Part shown: positions 1-8,618 of the stretch, one piece after another
How the letters are laid out: every line of letters starts with the position of its first letter
Numbering within the stretch: the stretch's first letter is position 1
Source: Rhodothermia bacterium
GTDB taxonomy: Bacteria > Bacteroidota > Rhodothermia > Rhodothermales > JAAAOL01
Assembly (NCBI GenBank): GCA_030428385.1
Contig: JAUIDY010000006.1
Location: 29,236 to 93,235 of the forward strand
Length of the DNA: 64,000 bases
Direction: 5' to 3'
Notes under the pieces: model-generated
What the model was told of the DNA's origin: nothing
What the model saw: the letters and a program-made list of their open reading frames with translations, nothing else
Databases searched by the model: none
Program-made: the position numbers and the translations under genes

Positions 1-148
1 GCATCATGCCACCCACCAGCGAATCGGCATGGAGAATATGCACCTCTCGTACGGCGGGACGTGATGGGGCTTCCTGGGCCTGGGCCACGTGCAGCATGGC
101 CAGCATCATCACAATCCCCCCCAGCAAACACTGCCGTCCGTGATTCAC
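1..148 (-). CDS. lptA: LptA/OstA-like protein, N-terminal part (runs off the window)
   Basis: Only the first 49 codons lie in the window. The reverse strand from 148 reads a GTG start, a hydrophobic signal peptide ending near AQA, and then REVHILHADSLVGG, which resembles the start of OstA/LptA-fold proteins (periplasmic LPS-transport bridge). The GTG start overlaps the lptC stop as GTGA (145-148), so the two are probably translationally coupled. The family call rests on a short stretch plus the neighbour lptC. A longer OstA-like paralog of the kind common in Bacteroidota is the main alternative. Confidence 0.6.
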   Translation of the reverse strand, partial: MNHGRQCLLGGIVMMLAMLHVAQAQEAPSRPAVREVHILHADSLVGGMM

Positions 149-747
149 GAGTCCTCCAGGGTTAGTTGGCCGGTTACCCGTGCCAGGGAATAGGACTCCA
201 AGTCCTCATCGGCCACCAAGTCGTAGCCCTGCAGGATTTCTTTTTCGGTGGTGATGCGCACAAACCCATCCGTTCGCAACATTCGTTCGGCTTCTAGCCA
301 GTGCAGCTGTTCACCCTCCAACCGTCTCCCTTTTGCCGTGGTGACCTCCACGGCTCCCTGTGCTTCAAAACGACGGGCATCTTCCAAATATCGAATCTCG
401 TCGGCCAAAACCACGGCGGAGGAATCACCCATCTCGTCGAAGAGAAAAGCCTGAACTTGTTTCTCCAATGAGGCGGTGTCTGGTTTTAGCAGAAGGTAGG
501 TGCTATCCGGAATCTCATACCGCGCCATATACGCAGCAACCAGCGTGGCGCGTGGCAAGCTAGACTCGGCTTCTACTCCCAATTCCGTAATCATATATCG
601 AACGTCCCAGCTTTCCTGATCCGGACCAGGCGGCGAGAGGGCATTGGCAGACATCCCGGGGGGCCGCGCTTGCTGCTGACATCCCATCGACCACGCAAGA
701 AGTCCTATCACTAATCCCCAAAGCCCCACCTTCATGTCGCCACTCAT
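145..747 (-). CDS. lptC: LPS export periplasmic protein LptC
   Basis: A 200-residue protein from the ATG at 747. It has a lipoprotein-type signal (hydrophobic stretch ending in SMGC), then the LptC-like region with a DEIRYLED strand, an EAQGAVEV strand and EGEQLHW near the C-terminal third. In the family, LptC sits at the inner membrane on LptBFG and passes LPS to LptA. The ATG at 747 lies 4 bases after the upstream gene's stop; a GTG at 771 in the same frame would overlap that gene. It is followed directly by the lptA-like gene with a GTGA overlap. Family resemblance and context agree; exact identity scores were not computed. Confidence 0.8.
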   Translation of the reverse strand: MSGDMKVGLWGLVIGLLAWSMGCQQQARPPGMSANALSPPGPDQESWDVRYMITELGVEAESSLPRATLVAAYMARYEIPDSTYLLLKPDTASLEKQVQAFLFDEMGDSSAVVLADEIRYLEDARRFEAQGAVEVTTAKGRRLEGEQLHWLEAERMLRTDGFVRITTEKEILQGYDLVADEDLESYSLARVTGQLTLEDS

Positions 748-751
748 TTTC

Positions 752-1441
752 TTACAGCGTCTTGGTTTCACCCGGATGAATCACGGCATGTCCCGTCTCA
801 ACACCAGTGCCACACCCAGCAAGCCAGTTGGCAAACGTACGGGTCACGTTGCGAAGTTTCTCATCTGGCACCACATCTATGGGAGCATACAGGCACGCAC
901 CCACAGCGGTTGTCTCCGGCGTCGTTTTGGTTGCGAGGCTGTCTTTTACCGGATTTACGATTGGACTCGAACCCGCTGTCTCGTTCACCATACAACCGAC
1001 CACCAGATCCTGAAGGGCAATGTGTTGCCCACCGGTATTAAAAACGTAGTGTTCTTCGGGACGTCCTAACCGAAACTCATACCGGTCAGATCCAGCCCGC
1101 CGTAGGTCCCACAAAGAGACAGGCAACAAGGTTTGAAGGCTGATGAAATTACATATGTCGACGGGTGCGTTGATGCGCGGAAAAGTGCGGTCAGGGGCTT
1201 GGGCCGACCGCAATAGGTATTCGCTGGCTGGCTTTCCCCGTCCCGTTGGCTTATAACGCCCCTGCCGCAACATATCACGTACTTTCAAGCGGCGTTCCTC
1301 CAACTCCTTCGTGCGTTTTTTAATAAGATCAGAGAGGGCGGCTTCAAATCCGGCGGGGATGTTCGAAACCGTAAGGGGACTTGCCCATACGGCCCCAAGC
1401 ACCACCCGGTTGGTTTCTATGTTATTCGTAATCGTGATCAT
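752..1441 (-). CDS. B3/B4 tRNA-binding domain protein
   Basis: A 229-residue protein starting at ATG 1441. Its centre matches the B3/B4 fold of the phenylalanyl-tRNA synthetase beta subunit: a helical lead-in (LIKKRTKELEERR), then FPRINAPVDICNFISL and LPVSLWDLRRAG, the pattern of stand-alone B3/B4 proteins. These are thought to bind or edit aminoacyl-tRNA or amino acids, but free-standing members have no settled function. The catalytic synthetase domains are absent. It ends 4 bases before lptC, so it is probably first in that operon. The longer in-frame start at 1537 is less likely because it would cover the intergenic promoter region. Confidence 0.7.
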   Translation of the reverse strand: MITITNNIETNRVVLGAVWASPLTVSNIPAGFEAALSDLIKKRTKELEERRLKVRDMLRQGRYKPTGRGKPASEYLLRSAQAPDRTFPRINAPVDICNFISLQTLLPVSLWDLRRAGSDRYEFRLGRPEEHYVFNTGGQHIALQDLVVGCMVNETAGSSPIVNPVKDSLATKTTPETTAVGACLYAPIDVVPDEKLRNVTRTFANWLAGCGTGVETGHAVIHPGETKTL

Positions 1442-1458
1442 GGCATGATACCCTATTC

Positions 1459-1489
1459 TTTGTATTTTAGGGTTCCGCAGATATATTAA
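1459..1489 (+). promoter_or_regulatory. Candidate promoter for the partner-switching genes
   Basis: TTTG at 1459-1462, a 19-base spacer, then TATATTAA at 1482-1489. This resembles the Bacteroidota housekeeping promoter (TTTG, 19-21 bases, TAnnTTTG), although the -7 box matches only partly. It would give a leader of about 80 bases before the ATG at 1575. Confidence 0.4.
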
Positions 1490-1574
1490 TACCCCCTGTG
1501 GATTCCCCCATCGGAAAATACCAGACCCGGGTGTCATTTTCAGCCTGAATGCCCCCTAGATACAGCCATCCATT

Positions 1575-1913
1575 ATGAGTTTCGTTTTAGAATCAAACGC
1601 TGACGGCACCACCATTGTCCACATCGGCAAAGCCCTGGATTTCCGCAACGCCGCGGATTTTAAGAAACTTTGCCAGGATCAGGTACGGAACGGAGTACGC
1701 AACTTTATCCTCGATTTTTCAGAGACTGGGATTCTGGATTCGACCGGCCTGGGCTCCATCTTTTCGTTGTACCGACAGGTGTCTCCCTTAAACGGTCAAG
1801 TAGTCTTCGCTTCTGTCTCGCGCCCCGTCCAGGTGGTGGTACAATTGACCCGTACCTACAAGGTATTCCGCCAATTCCCCTCCGTCGATGCGGCCCATAA
1901 GTCGCTCGCTTAA
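1575..1913 (+). CDS. STAS-domain anti-sigma factor antagonist (RsbV/SpoIIAA type)
   Basis: A 112-residue single STAS domain. The conserved helix-start motif DSTGLG (residues 55-60) carries the phosphorylatable serine at position 56; IVHIGKALDFRNA near residues 14-26 is the typical second strand and loop. In such modules the unphosphorylated antagonist binds the HATPase kinase and frees its partner; phosphorylation reverses this. The kinase gene begins 56 bases downstream and a PP2C phosphatase follows, so the complete switch is encoded together. Which partner is controlled cannot be told, as no sigma factor gene lies in this window. Confidence 0.9.
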   Translation: MSFVLESNADGTTIVHIGKALDFRNAADFKKLCQDQVRNGVRNFILDFSETGILDSTGLGSIFSLYRQVSPLNGQVVFASVSRPVQVVVQLTRTYKVFRQFPSVDAAHKSLA

Positions 1914-1969
1914 GTGCCTGTTCCACTGGTAGCGCGTGCTCCCGCCCTAGCCCCAGGACCCTTTTCCAT

Positions 1970-2422
1970 ATGGAGGCTTACATCCACCATTTCGAGTCCT
2001 TTGATACCCTCATCGAGGAGGTCCATGACTTGTTCGACACGTGGGAATCTGGAAACAAACTGCCGTTTGACTACGACCTAGGTGTCTTGTACATGTTAAA
2101 ACTCGCCGTGCATGAGTGGATTGCCAACATGGTCCAGCACGCCGTTTTTTCCACCCCCTCTCCCAAAGTGACCCTGAAGATCCGAAAGGACGAAGATCGG
2201 CTGTTTTGCTCGATAAGCGATAACTCCAACGGATTTGACCTCGCTGCGTACTACGACTCACTGCCCACCTCGCTCAAGGTGTTCCCCGAACGCGGGACCG
2301 GCCTTTTGATCCTTCGTTCTTGCACCGAAAACCTGAGCTACACACCCCTGGAAGACGGGACGTTTTGTCTCTCCTTTCTCGTCTCCGCGAATCAAGACCC
2401 ATGGCTGAGCATTCAATTTTAG
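1970..2422 (+). CDS. RsbW/SpoIIAB-like anti-sigma factor kinase (HATPase_c)
   Basis: A 150-residue protein with one GHKL ATPase domain. The N-box is seen as LAVHEWIANMVQHA (about residues 44-57), the G1 box as SISDNSNGFD (about 81-90), and the G2 box as PERGTGLLIL (about 105-114). This set marks a serine kinase of the RsbW type, which phosphorylates the upstream STAS protein and binds a sigma factor or other target. The stop overlaps the next gene by 22 bases, so the phosphatase is probably translationally coupled. There is no histidine phosphoacceptor domain, so it is not a sensor histidine kinase. Confidence 0.85.
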   Translation: MEAYIHHFESFDTLIEEVHDLFDTWESGNKLPFDYDLGVLYMLKLAVHEWIANMVQHAVFSTPSPKVTLKIRKDEDRLFCSISDNSNGFDLAAYYDSLPTSLKVFPERGTGLLILRSCTENLSYTPLEDGTFCLSFLVSANQDPWLSIQF

Positions 2423-3513
2423 TTGTTGAGGACGAGCATACGCTACGAAGACTGCTCGAGTACCGCCTTGGGAAGCTGTATAATGTGCGGACGGCGGCAA
2501 ACGGAGAAGAAGCGTTGGTGCGCATCAAGGAAGAGGTCCCTGACCTCATTGTTTCTGATATCATGATGCCGCGCATGGATGGCTTTGCCCTGCAAGAAGC
2601 CCTTCAAGACGAACTCGATACCCGCATCATCCCTTTTATCTTTCTCACGGCCAAAGCGGACGAGCAGAGCCGTCTCAAGGGGTTGCGCACAGGTGTGGAT
2701 GATTATATCACCAAGCCGTTCGACATCGAACAATTGCTGACCCGCATTGCTCGTCTTCTGGAACGAACGCGGCTCTTCCAAACCCAACTCGATGCCAAGA
2801 TTGGGCAAGACTTTTCGCAAAAGTTGATGCCCAAAACCATGCCCGAGGTGGACGGGTACCGGATCCATTTTCACAACAGCCCGCTTGAACACGGCGGCGG
2901 CGACCTTTTCGACTGGACCGAAGCGAAGCCGGGGATCTTTTTCTTCACCATCGGAGATGTCATGGGAAAAGGCGTGCGGGCGAAATTTTACGCCTTCAGC
3001 TTCCTCGCCTATGTTCGGAGCCTGCTCCACGGATTGCTCAGCGAATCAGTGTCACCCGCCGAACTTATGCATCGCATCAATGAGTTGTTAATGCGAGACG
3101 ACGTTTTGGTGGATACATTCGCCTCCTTGCTCATCCTACGATGGGAACCCGCGACGCATTCGATCACCTACGTTAATGCCGGTCACTGCCGCCCCGCCCT
3201 GGTGCATACCCGTGGGGCTCAGTTGGTGGCCCATAGCGACATGATCTTAGGGCTCGATGCCCGTACCGAGTTCATCGACACAACCCTCACGCTCGAACCG
3301 GACATGGCCTTGATGGCCTATACCGATGGGTTGATGGAGCAACTAATGCCGGATGGGAAGATGTTAGGAGAAAGTGGCATCCTTGAGGTTGCACACCAGG
3401 CGCATCATCAAAATGACCCCATCGATGCACTGCTGACCCATACGTTAGCCCTGAGCCAATCGACTGAGTTCGAAGATGACATCCTCATCTTCTGGCTCGA
3501 ACGACTCGCCTAG
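2401..3513 (+). CDS. Response regulator receiver fused to PP2C (RsbU/SpoIIE-type) phosphatase
   Basis: A 370-residue protein. Residues 1-120 form a receiver domain with phosphoacceptor Asp53 (IVSDIMMPRMDG), acidic pocket residues at EDE (10-12), and the TK..DD...KPF pattern. After a helical linker comes a PP2C-type SpoIIE domain, with metal-binding positions in GGGDLFDW, GDVMGKG, YTDGL and FEDDIL. In known relatives the phosphorylated receiver switches on dephosphorylation of the STAS antagonist. The ATG at 2401 was chosen because it begins the receiver domain; an earlier in-frame codon at 2320 lies deep in the kinase gene. The stop is shared as CTAG with the convergent menE gene. No cognate histidine kinase is adjacent. 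Confidence 0.9.
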   Translation: MAEHSILVVEDEHTLRRLLEYRLGKLYNVRTAANGEEALVRIKEEVPDLIVSDIMMPRMDGFALQEALQDELDTRIIPFIFLTAKADEQSRLKGLRTGVDDYITKPFDIEQLLTRIARLLERTRLFQTQLDAKIGQDFSQKLMPKTMPEVDGYRIHFHNSPLEHGGGDLFDWTEAKPGIFFFTIGDVMGKGVRAKFYAFSFLAYVRSLLHGLLSESVSPAELMHRINELLMRDDVLVDTFASLLILRWEPATHSITYVNAGHCRPALVHTRGAQLVAHSDMILGLDARTEFIDTTLTLEPDMALMAYTDGLMEQLMPDGKMLGESGILEVAHQAHHQNDPIDALLTHTLALSQSTEFEDDILIFWLERLA

Positions 3514-4946
3514 CACCCTTTCTCCTGGCTCCACCGTTCGGCGGCATCTACAAAGACCGCGTAGGGTATTTTTACTCCCGTGCGGCCTGCTACTTGCGGC
3601 CAGGGCAGAAAGGCATCTGGTATCTTAAACCGAGCAAGGGTCATTGCTAGCGCCGCTTTTAAGTCTTCGGCGTCGCGTGGTGTGGTGCTGCGGATGAAGG
3701 CCACGGGACGGTGGCCGAAAACATCACTGGGAACGGGTACTACCACCACCTCCTGAATACCGGCCATACCGGACAACGCCCGTTCTATTTCTTCAGGATG
3801 AATGTTTTCACCTCCGGAGATAAACATCCGGTCTTTCCTGCCTGTTACGATCAGGTTGCCGTCTGCATCCCAGCGGCCGAGATCGCGGGTCGGAAACCAC
3901 CCCTCCTCATTGGTTGCCTTCTCCACCTTCCCGGCATGAACATACCCGGCAAACAGGGTGGCTCCACGAACCCAAATTTCTTGATCGGGCGCAAGCATCA
4001 CTTCCCGATATGGCAGCACTTTCCCCGAATCAGAATGCGAATGGAAGGCGGTTCCTGGTGGGGTCGTGGTTACCTGCGATCCCATTTCGGTCAGGCCGTA
4101 TGTGGTATGGACAGGAATACCTTTCCGCATGGCCTGATCTACGAGCGCAGGGATTACCATACTTCCACCCAGCAAAACGGCCTTGATTTGCGCTAACCGA
4201 GTTGGTGGATGCTCCAAAAGTCGCTGAAGTTGGGTAGAGACCAGCGAAAGGTGGGTGATGTGATGCCGGTCTACGGCTTCGGCAAGGGTGCCTCCCGGTT
4301 CGGGAATTACCACGGTGGCCCCTGCCAACAGACAACGAAACAAAATCCCTAACCCGCCTACATGATACAGCGGTAGGGACAACAGCCACCGGTCGCCCGG
4401 TTCTAAGGCTATGTTTTCATTCGATCCCAGGGCATTAAAATAATGATTGCCTAAGGTGAGCAAGGCCGCCTTGGGCATGCCTGAACTACCCGAGGTATAC
4501 ACCACCGTCGCAGGCTGATCTGCCTCAAACGTCTGCCACCCCGCAACCACTGGTTCAGCACGTAGCAGTTCATCGGAAGGAAGCACCCGAATACGGGCAT
4601 CTTTCGGCGTCCATGCCCGATCACCAATCAAAACATCTGTCCCAAGCGTTGAGAGCAAGCCTTCGATTTGCTCGTCCGGCATCCGTCGATGTATCAAACA
4701 GGCTACCCGCCTGGCCCGAACAAGCGCAAGAATGAGCACGACCTGTTCCCATGAGCGAGGCAGGCAAAGCCCCACAAAAGTGCTGGCGTCAGGCAGAAGC
4801 GTCTCGATGCGATGTGCCGTCCCTTCCACAAGTGCATGGAGTTCGCCATAGCTCAACGCTTGGGAAGGGGACACCACCGCGCTCCGTTCGGGGTGGGCTA
4901 ACGCTCCGAGCGCCACCGGCCATGGCACGACCGTTGGAGGAATCAT
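3510..4946 (-). CDS. menE: o-Succinylbenzoate-CoA ligase
   Basis: A 478-residue ANL-superfamily ligase that activates o-succinylbenzoate with ATP and CoA. Visible motifs are the P-loop-like VYTSGSSGMPKA, the adenine-binding TTYGLTEMGS, the hinge region TRDLGRWDADGNL and GRKDRMFISGGENI, and a C-terminal lysine in GRTGVKIPY. The ATG at 4946 overlaps the menC stop as ATGA, like the other junctions of this operon; an ATG 12 bases earlier is possible. It is the last gene of the men operon and ends tail to tail with the phosphatase gene in a shared CTAG. Confidence 0.93.
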   Translation of the reverse strand: MIPPTVVPWPVALGALAHPERSAVVSPSQALSYGELHALVEGTAHRIETLLPDASTFVGLCLPRSWEQVVLILALVRARRVACLIHRRMPDEQIEGLLSTLGTDVLIGDRAWTPKDARIRVLPSDELLRAEPVVAGWQTFEADQPATVVYTSGSSGMPKAALLTLGNHYFNALGSNENIALEPGDRWLLSLPLYHVGGLGILFRCLLAGATVVIPEPGGTLAEAVDRHHITHLSLVSTQLQRLLEHPPTRLAQIKAVLLGGSMVIPALVDQAMRKGIPVHTTYGLTEMGSQVTTTPPGTAFHSHSDSGKVLPYREVMLAPDQEIWVRGATLFAGYVHAGKVEKATNEEGWFPTRDLGRWDADGNLIVTGRKDRMFISGGENIHPEEIERALSGMAGIQEVVVVPVPSDVFGHRPVAFIRSTTPRDAEDLKAALAMTLARFKIPDAFLPWPQVAGRTGVKIPYAVFVDAAERWSQEKGC

Positions 4947-6019
4947 GTGGGATTCCATGGCTTCACCACCGCATGGTTGAGACTAAACGTATGGGCAAAG
5001 ACATCTGCTACTGTCACAGAGGAGCCTGCCAGTGGGAGCCGGGGCTGCAGGACATCCGTGGCAAGCCAACGGTAGGTGCCAAGCCCAACAGCCGCACTAG
5101 GCTCCCCCCAGGCGGAGGCCATGGCAATCAGCGCACGCAGCCCTACTCCGGTTTCGAATGACGAACTAAAGACCACACGAATGCCTGATTCTTTGGCTTC
5201 CTGAAGCAGTCCTTGAACCCGAATGACGCCCAGCAACGTTGGTTTTAGCACGACGGCCTGTACCCATGCCTTGTCTTTAAATGAGTGTACAGCACCCTCC
5301 ATCAAGGACTCGTCGAGCGCGACCGGGATTCCAGTGGCTTCCGCAAAACGAGGAAATGCTTCAGGATCTGCCACGGGTTCCTCAATATATTCGATCTGCT
5401 TAGGGCCGATGGTCCTTCCAAAACAAACGGCTTCCTCCAATGACCAGGCGCGGTTGGCATCCAGACGGATTCGCATATCAGAGGGACCCAAGCGGCGCAA
5501 CGCTTCAACAAGCGCCACCTCTTCCTCAAGTGCATGCCGCCCGACTTTCAGCTTCAGGCAGGTATATCCTTCCCGAATCAATTCCGTCGCTTGCGTGAGG
5601 ATATGAACCGAGGTCCCCGCTAGTAATCCATTGATCGAAACAACGGGGTGAAAGGAATCAGACAGTACCTCTGGAAAGGGTTTGTTGACATGGTGGGCTG
5701 CGCACGCCCAACAGGCCGTGGTCCATCCAAATCCAACGGAGGCAGGCAGGTGTGGGAGGAGACGATTTACTTCATCCAGCGGTATCTCACAAAGCGTTGT
5801 CAGCGCCTCTTCAACCTCTGTGGCCGCTTCTCGGCTAAAACCTGGCAAGGGTGCAATGTCGCCCCACCCTTCGGCACCCGAAGAGCCAGTCATACGCAAG
5901 AGCCATCCTTTCCGATGATGGATTGGCATACCCTTGAGCATCAACGAATCAGCCAGCGGAACCTGATACTGATACACCGCAAGCTGTTCAGCCCCAGCAG
6001 GTGGAGGTAGTTTATACAT
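4943..6019 (-). CDS. menC: o-Succinylbenzoate synthase
   Basis: A 358-residue enolase-superfamily enzyme that dehydrates SHCHC to o-succinylbenzoate. The catalytic set is complete: lysines in CLKLKVGR (156 and 158), metal ligands Asp187 (RLDANRAW), Glu213 (YIEEP) and Asp236 (ALDES), and a second catalytic lysine at about 259 (VLKPTLLG). The start ATGTATAAA at 6019 overlaps the menA stop by 8 bases and fits the compact operon better than the longer in-frame start at 6043. Related racemases share the fold, but the position between menA and menE settles the role. Confidence 0.92.
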   Translation of the reverse strand: MYKLPPPAGAEQLAVYQYQVPLADSLMLKGMPIHHRKGWLLRMTGSSGAEGWGDIAPLPGFSREAATEVEEALTTLCEIPLDEVNRLLPHLPASVGFGWTTACWACAAHHVNKPFPEVLSDSFHPVVSINGLLAGTSVHILTQATELIREGYTCLKLKVGRHALEEEVALVEALRRLGPSDMRIRLDANRAWSLEEAVCFGRTIGPKQIEYIEEPVADPEAFPRFAEATGIPVALDESLMEGAVHSFKDKAWVQAVVLKPTLLGVIRVQGLLQEAKESGIRVVFSSSFETGVGLRALIAMASAWGEPSAAVGLGTYRWLATDVLQPRLPLAGSSVTVADVFAHTFSLNHAVVKPWNPT

Positions 6020-6920
6020 TCCAGCCCACAGCAAACAAGACACTATAGATCAGCAACAGCCGCCCCGTTGCCCCCAACAGCGGATTTAAAGCAAGGGGGT
6101 TTTGTTCGGTTGCCAGTTGCCGAATGACAGGAACGGCGAGCGGGAGGATTAGCAAAGCGAGTAACGCAGGCAGGTGTCCTTCTTTCAATACCAACACGGC
6201 TACGACTGTAGCGGCTCCGAGCACGCACCCCGTATATAACCCGACGCCAACCCGACGCCCCGTTCGCACAATCAAGGTTTTTTTTCCTGCCGCCCGGTCC
6301 TCCTCTACGTCCCGGATGTTATTAACCAGCAAAATGGCTGTGGCCAGCAATCCGGGACCAAGCCCCATCAGCAATACGGCTGGTGTCACGTCGAGGGATT
6401 GCACATAATACGTGCCCGCCACCGCAACGGGGCCAAAAAAGATTAATACAAAAAGGTCGGCCAAACCCAGATAGGCGAGGGAATACCGGCCGGCGGTGTA
6501 GAGCACTCCGCAGGCAATAGACACGACCCCGATCAAAACAACCGGCCACCCTCCGCGCCACATTAGGTAAATCCCGGCAACAACGGCCAGGCCAAATGTG
6601 AGGATGGTTGCCCCCTTCATGGTGGAGGGAGTCACCCACCCTGCCTGAGTCACCCGCAAGGGTCCTTTCCGCGCCTCCGTGTCTGCTCCTTTTAAATAAT
6701 CGACGTAGTCGTTGCTGAAGTTGGTGCCGATCTGGATGAAGACCGCTCCCAACAAGGCACAAAGCGCGGCGGGCACATGCAATGCCCCTGCCTCAAGGGC
6801 CATCGCAGTGCCTACAACCACGGGCGCAATGGCCGCCCCTAACGTTTTGGGACGGGCCGCTGTCACCCATAACTTGAGCGTTGATGGTTTTTGCGTGGAC
6901 ATGGTTGTGCCGCCGGGCAT
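6012..6920 (-). CDS. menA: 1,4-Dihydroxy-2-naphthoate polyprenyltransferase
   Basis: A UbiA-family integral membrane prenyltransferase of about 300 residues, attaching the polyprenyl chain to DHNA. It opens with the typical WVTAARPKTLGAAIAPVV segment, has the Mg-diphosphate motif NFSNDYVDYLKGAD and a second motif NNIRDVEEDRAAGKKTL, and about eight to nine hydrophobic helices. Two ATG codons (6920 and 6902) are possible starts; neither has a clear ribosome binding site. The end overlaps menC by 8 bases. It makes demethylmenaquinone; the methyltransferase for the last step is not in the window. Confidence 0.93.
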   Translation of the reverse strand: MPGGTTMSTQKPSTLKLWVTAARPKTLGAAIAPVVVGTAMALEAGALHVPAALCALLGAVFIQIGTNFSNDYVDYLKGADTEARKGPLRVTQAGWVTPSTMKGATILTFGLAVVAGIYLMWRGGWPVVLIGVVSIACGVLYTAGRYSLAYLGLADLFVLIFFGPVAVAGTYYVQSLDVTPAVLLMGLGPGLLATAILLVNNIRDVEEDRAAGKKTLIVRTGRRVGVGLYTGCVLGAATVVAVLVLKEGHLPALLALLILPLAVPVIRQLATEQNPLALNPLLGATGRLLLIYSVLFAVGWNV

Positions 6921-6935
6921 GGAGAACTGCTCGTT

Positions 6936-7823
6936 CTAAGGCCGATACCCTTCCTTGTCGAACTCCGGGGGACGCTTGTCGAGATACGCGTTTTTGCCTT
7001 CCTGACCCTCTTGCGTCATGTAAAAAAGCATGGTGGCATGGCCCGCCAATTCCTGCAACCCGGCCTGTCCATCACAATCCGCGTTGAGCCCGGCTTTCAG
7101 CATTCGGATGGCGATGTTGGAGTTGGCGAGGATTTCGCGGCACCATTGCACCGTTTCGCGCTCGAGTTCTTCCAAGGGAACCACCGTATTGACCAGCCCC
7201 ATCTCCTTCGCCTGTTGGGCATCGTAGGGACGGCATAAAAACCAGATCTCGCGGGCCTTCTTCTGCCCCACGATGCGCGCCAGAAACGACGCCCCATAGC
7301 CCCCATCAAATGAGCCCACCTTGGGGCCTGTTTGCATAAACTTCGCATTCTCGGCAGCGATGGTGAGATCGCAGATGACATGCAACACGTGACCGCCGCC
7401 GACAGCCCACCCTGCCACCATGGCAATCACTGGCTTGGGGCAGGTGCGTATTTGGCGTTGCAGGTCCAGGACGTTCAGGCGCTGCATCGAGGCATTGCCT
7501 TCTTCCTTGTAGCCGTGGTCTCCTCGAATGCGCTGATCTCCACCGGAGCAAAAGGCATGCGGCCCCGCCCCGGTTAGAATGATCACCCCCACCGACTTGT
7601 CATCGCGGGCCTGGGCGAAGGCAAGCTGCATTTCGTGAACCGTCTTAGGCCGAAACGCATTGCGCACCTCGGGGCGGTTGATGGTCACCTTGGCAATGCC
7701 TTCCGTGGCGGTACCTGCCTTTCCGGTATGATACAATATATCCTCAAACGCACCTTCGCTCTCCCACTCAAACGGGCCTTCTACGATGGGGCGATGGGTG
7801 AAATGATGTTTACGTGTGCTCAT
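6936..7823 (-). CDS. menB: 1,4-Dihydroxy-2-naphthoyl-CoA synthase
   Basis: A 295-residue crotonase-fold enzyme that closes the second ring of the naphthoquinone. It is strongly conserved: [15 protein letters not shown] for CoA and oxyanion binding, [14 protein letters not shown] with the glycine typical of bicarbonate-dependent (type I) enzymes, and the C-terminal [15 protein letters not shown]. Length and motifs match the full family. It lies 3 bases after the menH stop and 15 bases before menA, within the men operon. Confidence 0.96.
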   Translation of the reverse strand: MSTRKHHFTHRPIVEGPFEWESEGAFEDILYHTGKAGTATEGIAKVTINRPEVRNAFRPKTVHEMQLAFAQARDDKSVGVIILTGAGPHAFCSGGDQRIRGDHGYKEEGNASMQRLNVLDLQRQIRTCPKPVIAMVAGWAVGGGHVLHVICDLTIAAENAKFMQTGPKVGSFDGGYGASFLARIVGQKKAREIWFLCRPYDAQQAKEMGLVNTVVPLEELERETVQWCREILANSNIAIRMLKAGLNADCDGQAGLQELAGHATMLFYMTQEGQEGKNAYLDKRPPEFDKEGYRP

Positions 7824-7826
7824 AAA

Positions 7827-8618
7827 TCAGGGATGTAACCAGTTGGTGAGAATCGAAAAAAAAGCATCGGGGCGCTCGGCGTGAACGTTATGTCCGGCCT
7901 CGGGCACAACCACGGCGTGTAAGAGTGGGCTTGCCGCTTCCATGCGTTGTGCCAGGTCCACATATTTCTGGTCAAGCGCTCCTGCCACAGCGCACGTAGA
8001 CACCCGCAACCCGCCAAGCCGTTCCCACAACGAGGGCTGCTTCCCCGTCCCCATCTCGCGCAGCGACCGGGCCAGTTCAGCCGGACGATTCTGGAGTCGC
8101 GCGGCGATCATCTGACCGCGTAGATCTGGAATCCTATCCAGCGAGGTAAAAAGCGGTTGTTGATACCACGCCTCCAGAAAAACGCTGAAGTCACCCTGCT
8201 CCAAGGCCCGTGCCCGTTCCTCATCATGCTGACAGCGCAACGACCGCTCCGCAGCCATTGGAAGACCAGCGGATGCCGACTCTAACAAAAGCTGCTGACA
8301 GCGACTCGGATAATGCAACGCCATATACAAGGCCAGCCGTCCTCCCATGGAATATCCCACCCAGGCACTGGGTGACACCGTCAAGTCGTCAAGGACATGC
8401 AATACGGCCGCCGTGGCCCCAGCCATTGAATAGGCCTTGTGGGAGAACTTAACAGACCTTCCATGTCCCGGTAGATCCACAGTTATGCAAAAATGGGTGT
8501 CCGCCAGTCGTTCACAGTGGGTTGTCCAATCGCGTCCCTTTCCCATAAACCCATGCAGGAACAACACGGCCGGTTGAGTGGGTTTTCCCCAGGTTTGCAC
8601 GTACAGCCGCTCTGTCAT
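7827..8618 (-). CDS. menH: Alpha/beta hydrolase MenH (SHCHC synthase)
   Basis: A 263-residue alpha/beta hydrolase. The oxyanion region is LFLHGFMGKGRDW, the nucleophile elbow GYSMGGRLAL, and the catalytic histidine lies near the end in PEAGHNVHAERPD; VDLPGHGRS is typical of the family. MenH removes pyruvate from the MenD product to give SHCHC. The start at 8618 overlaps the menD stop as ATGA; the upstream ATG at 8630 is less fitting. Its position between menD and menB separates it from general esterases of the same fold. Confidence 0.9.
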   Translation of the reverse strand: MTERLYVQTWGKPTQPAVLFLHGFMGKGRDWTTHCERLADTHFCITVDLPGHGRSVKFSHKAYSMAGATAAVLHVLDDLTVSPSAWVGYSMGGRLALYMALHYPSRCQQLLLESASAGLPMAAERSLRCQHDEERARALEQGDFSVFLEAWYQQPLFTSLDRIPDLRGQMIAARLQNRPAELARSLREMGTGKQPSLWERLGGLRVSTCAVAGALDQKYVDLAQRMEAASPLLHAVVVPEAGHNVHAERPDAFFSILTNWLHP

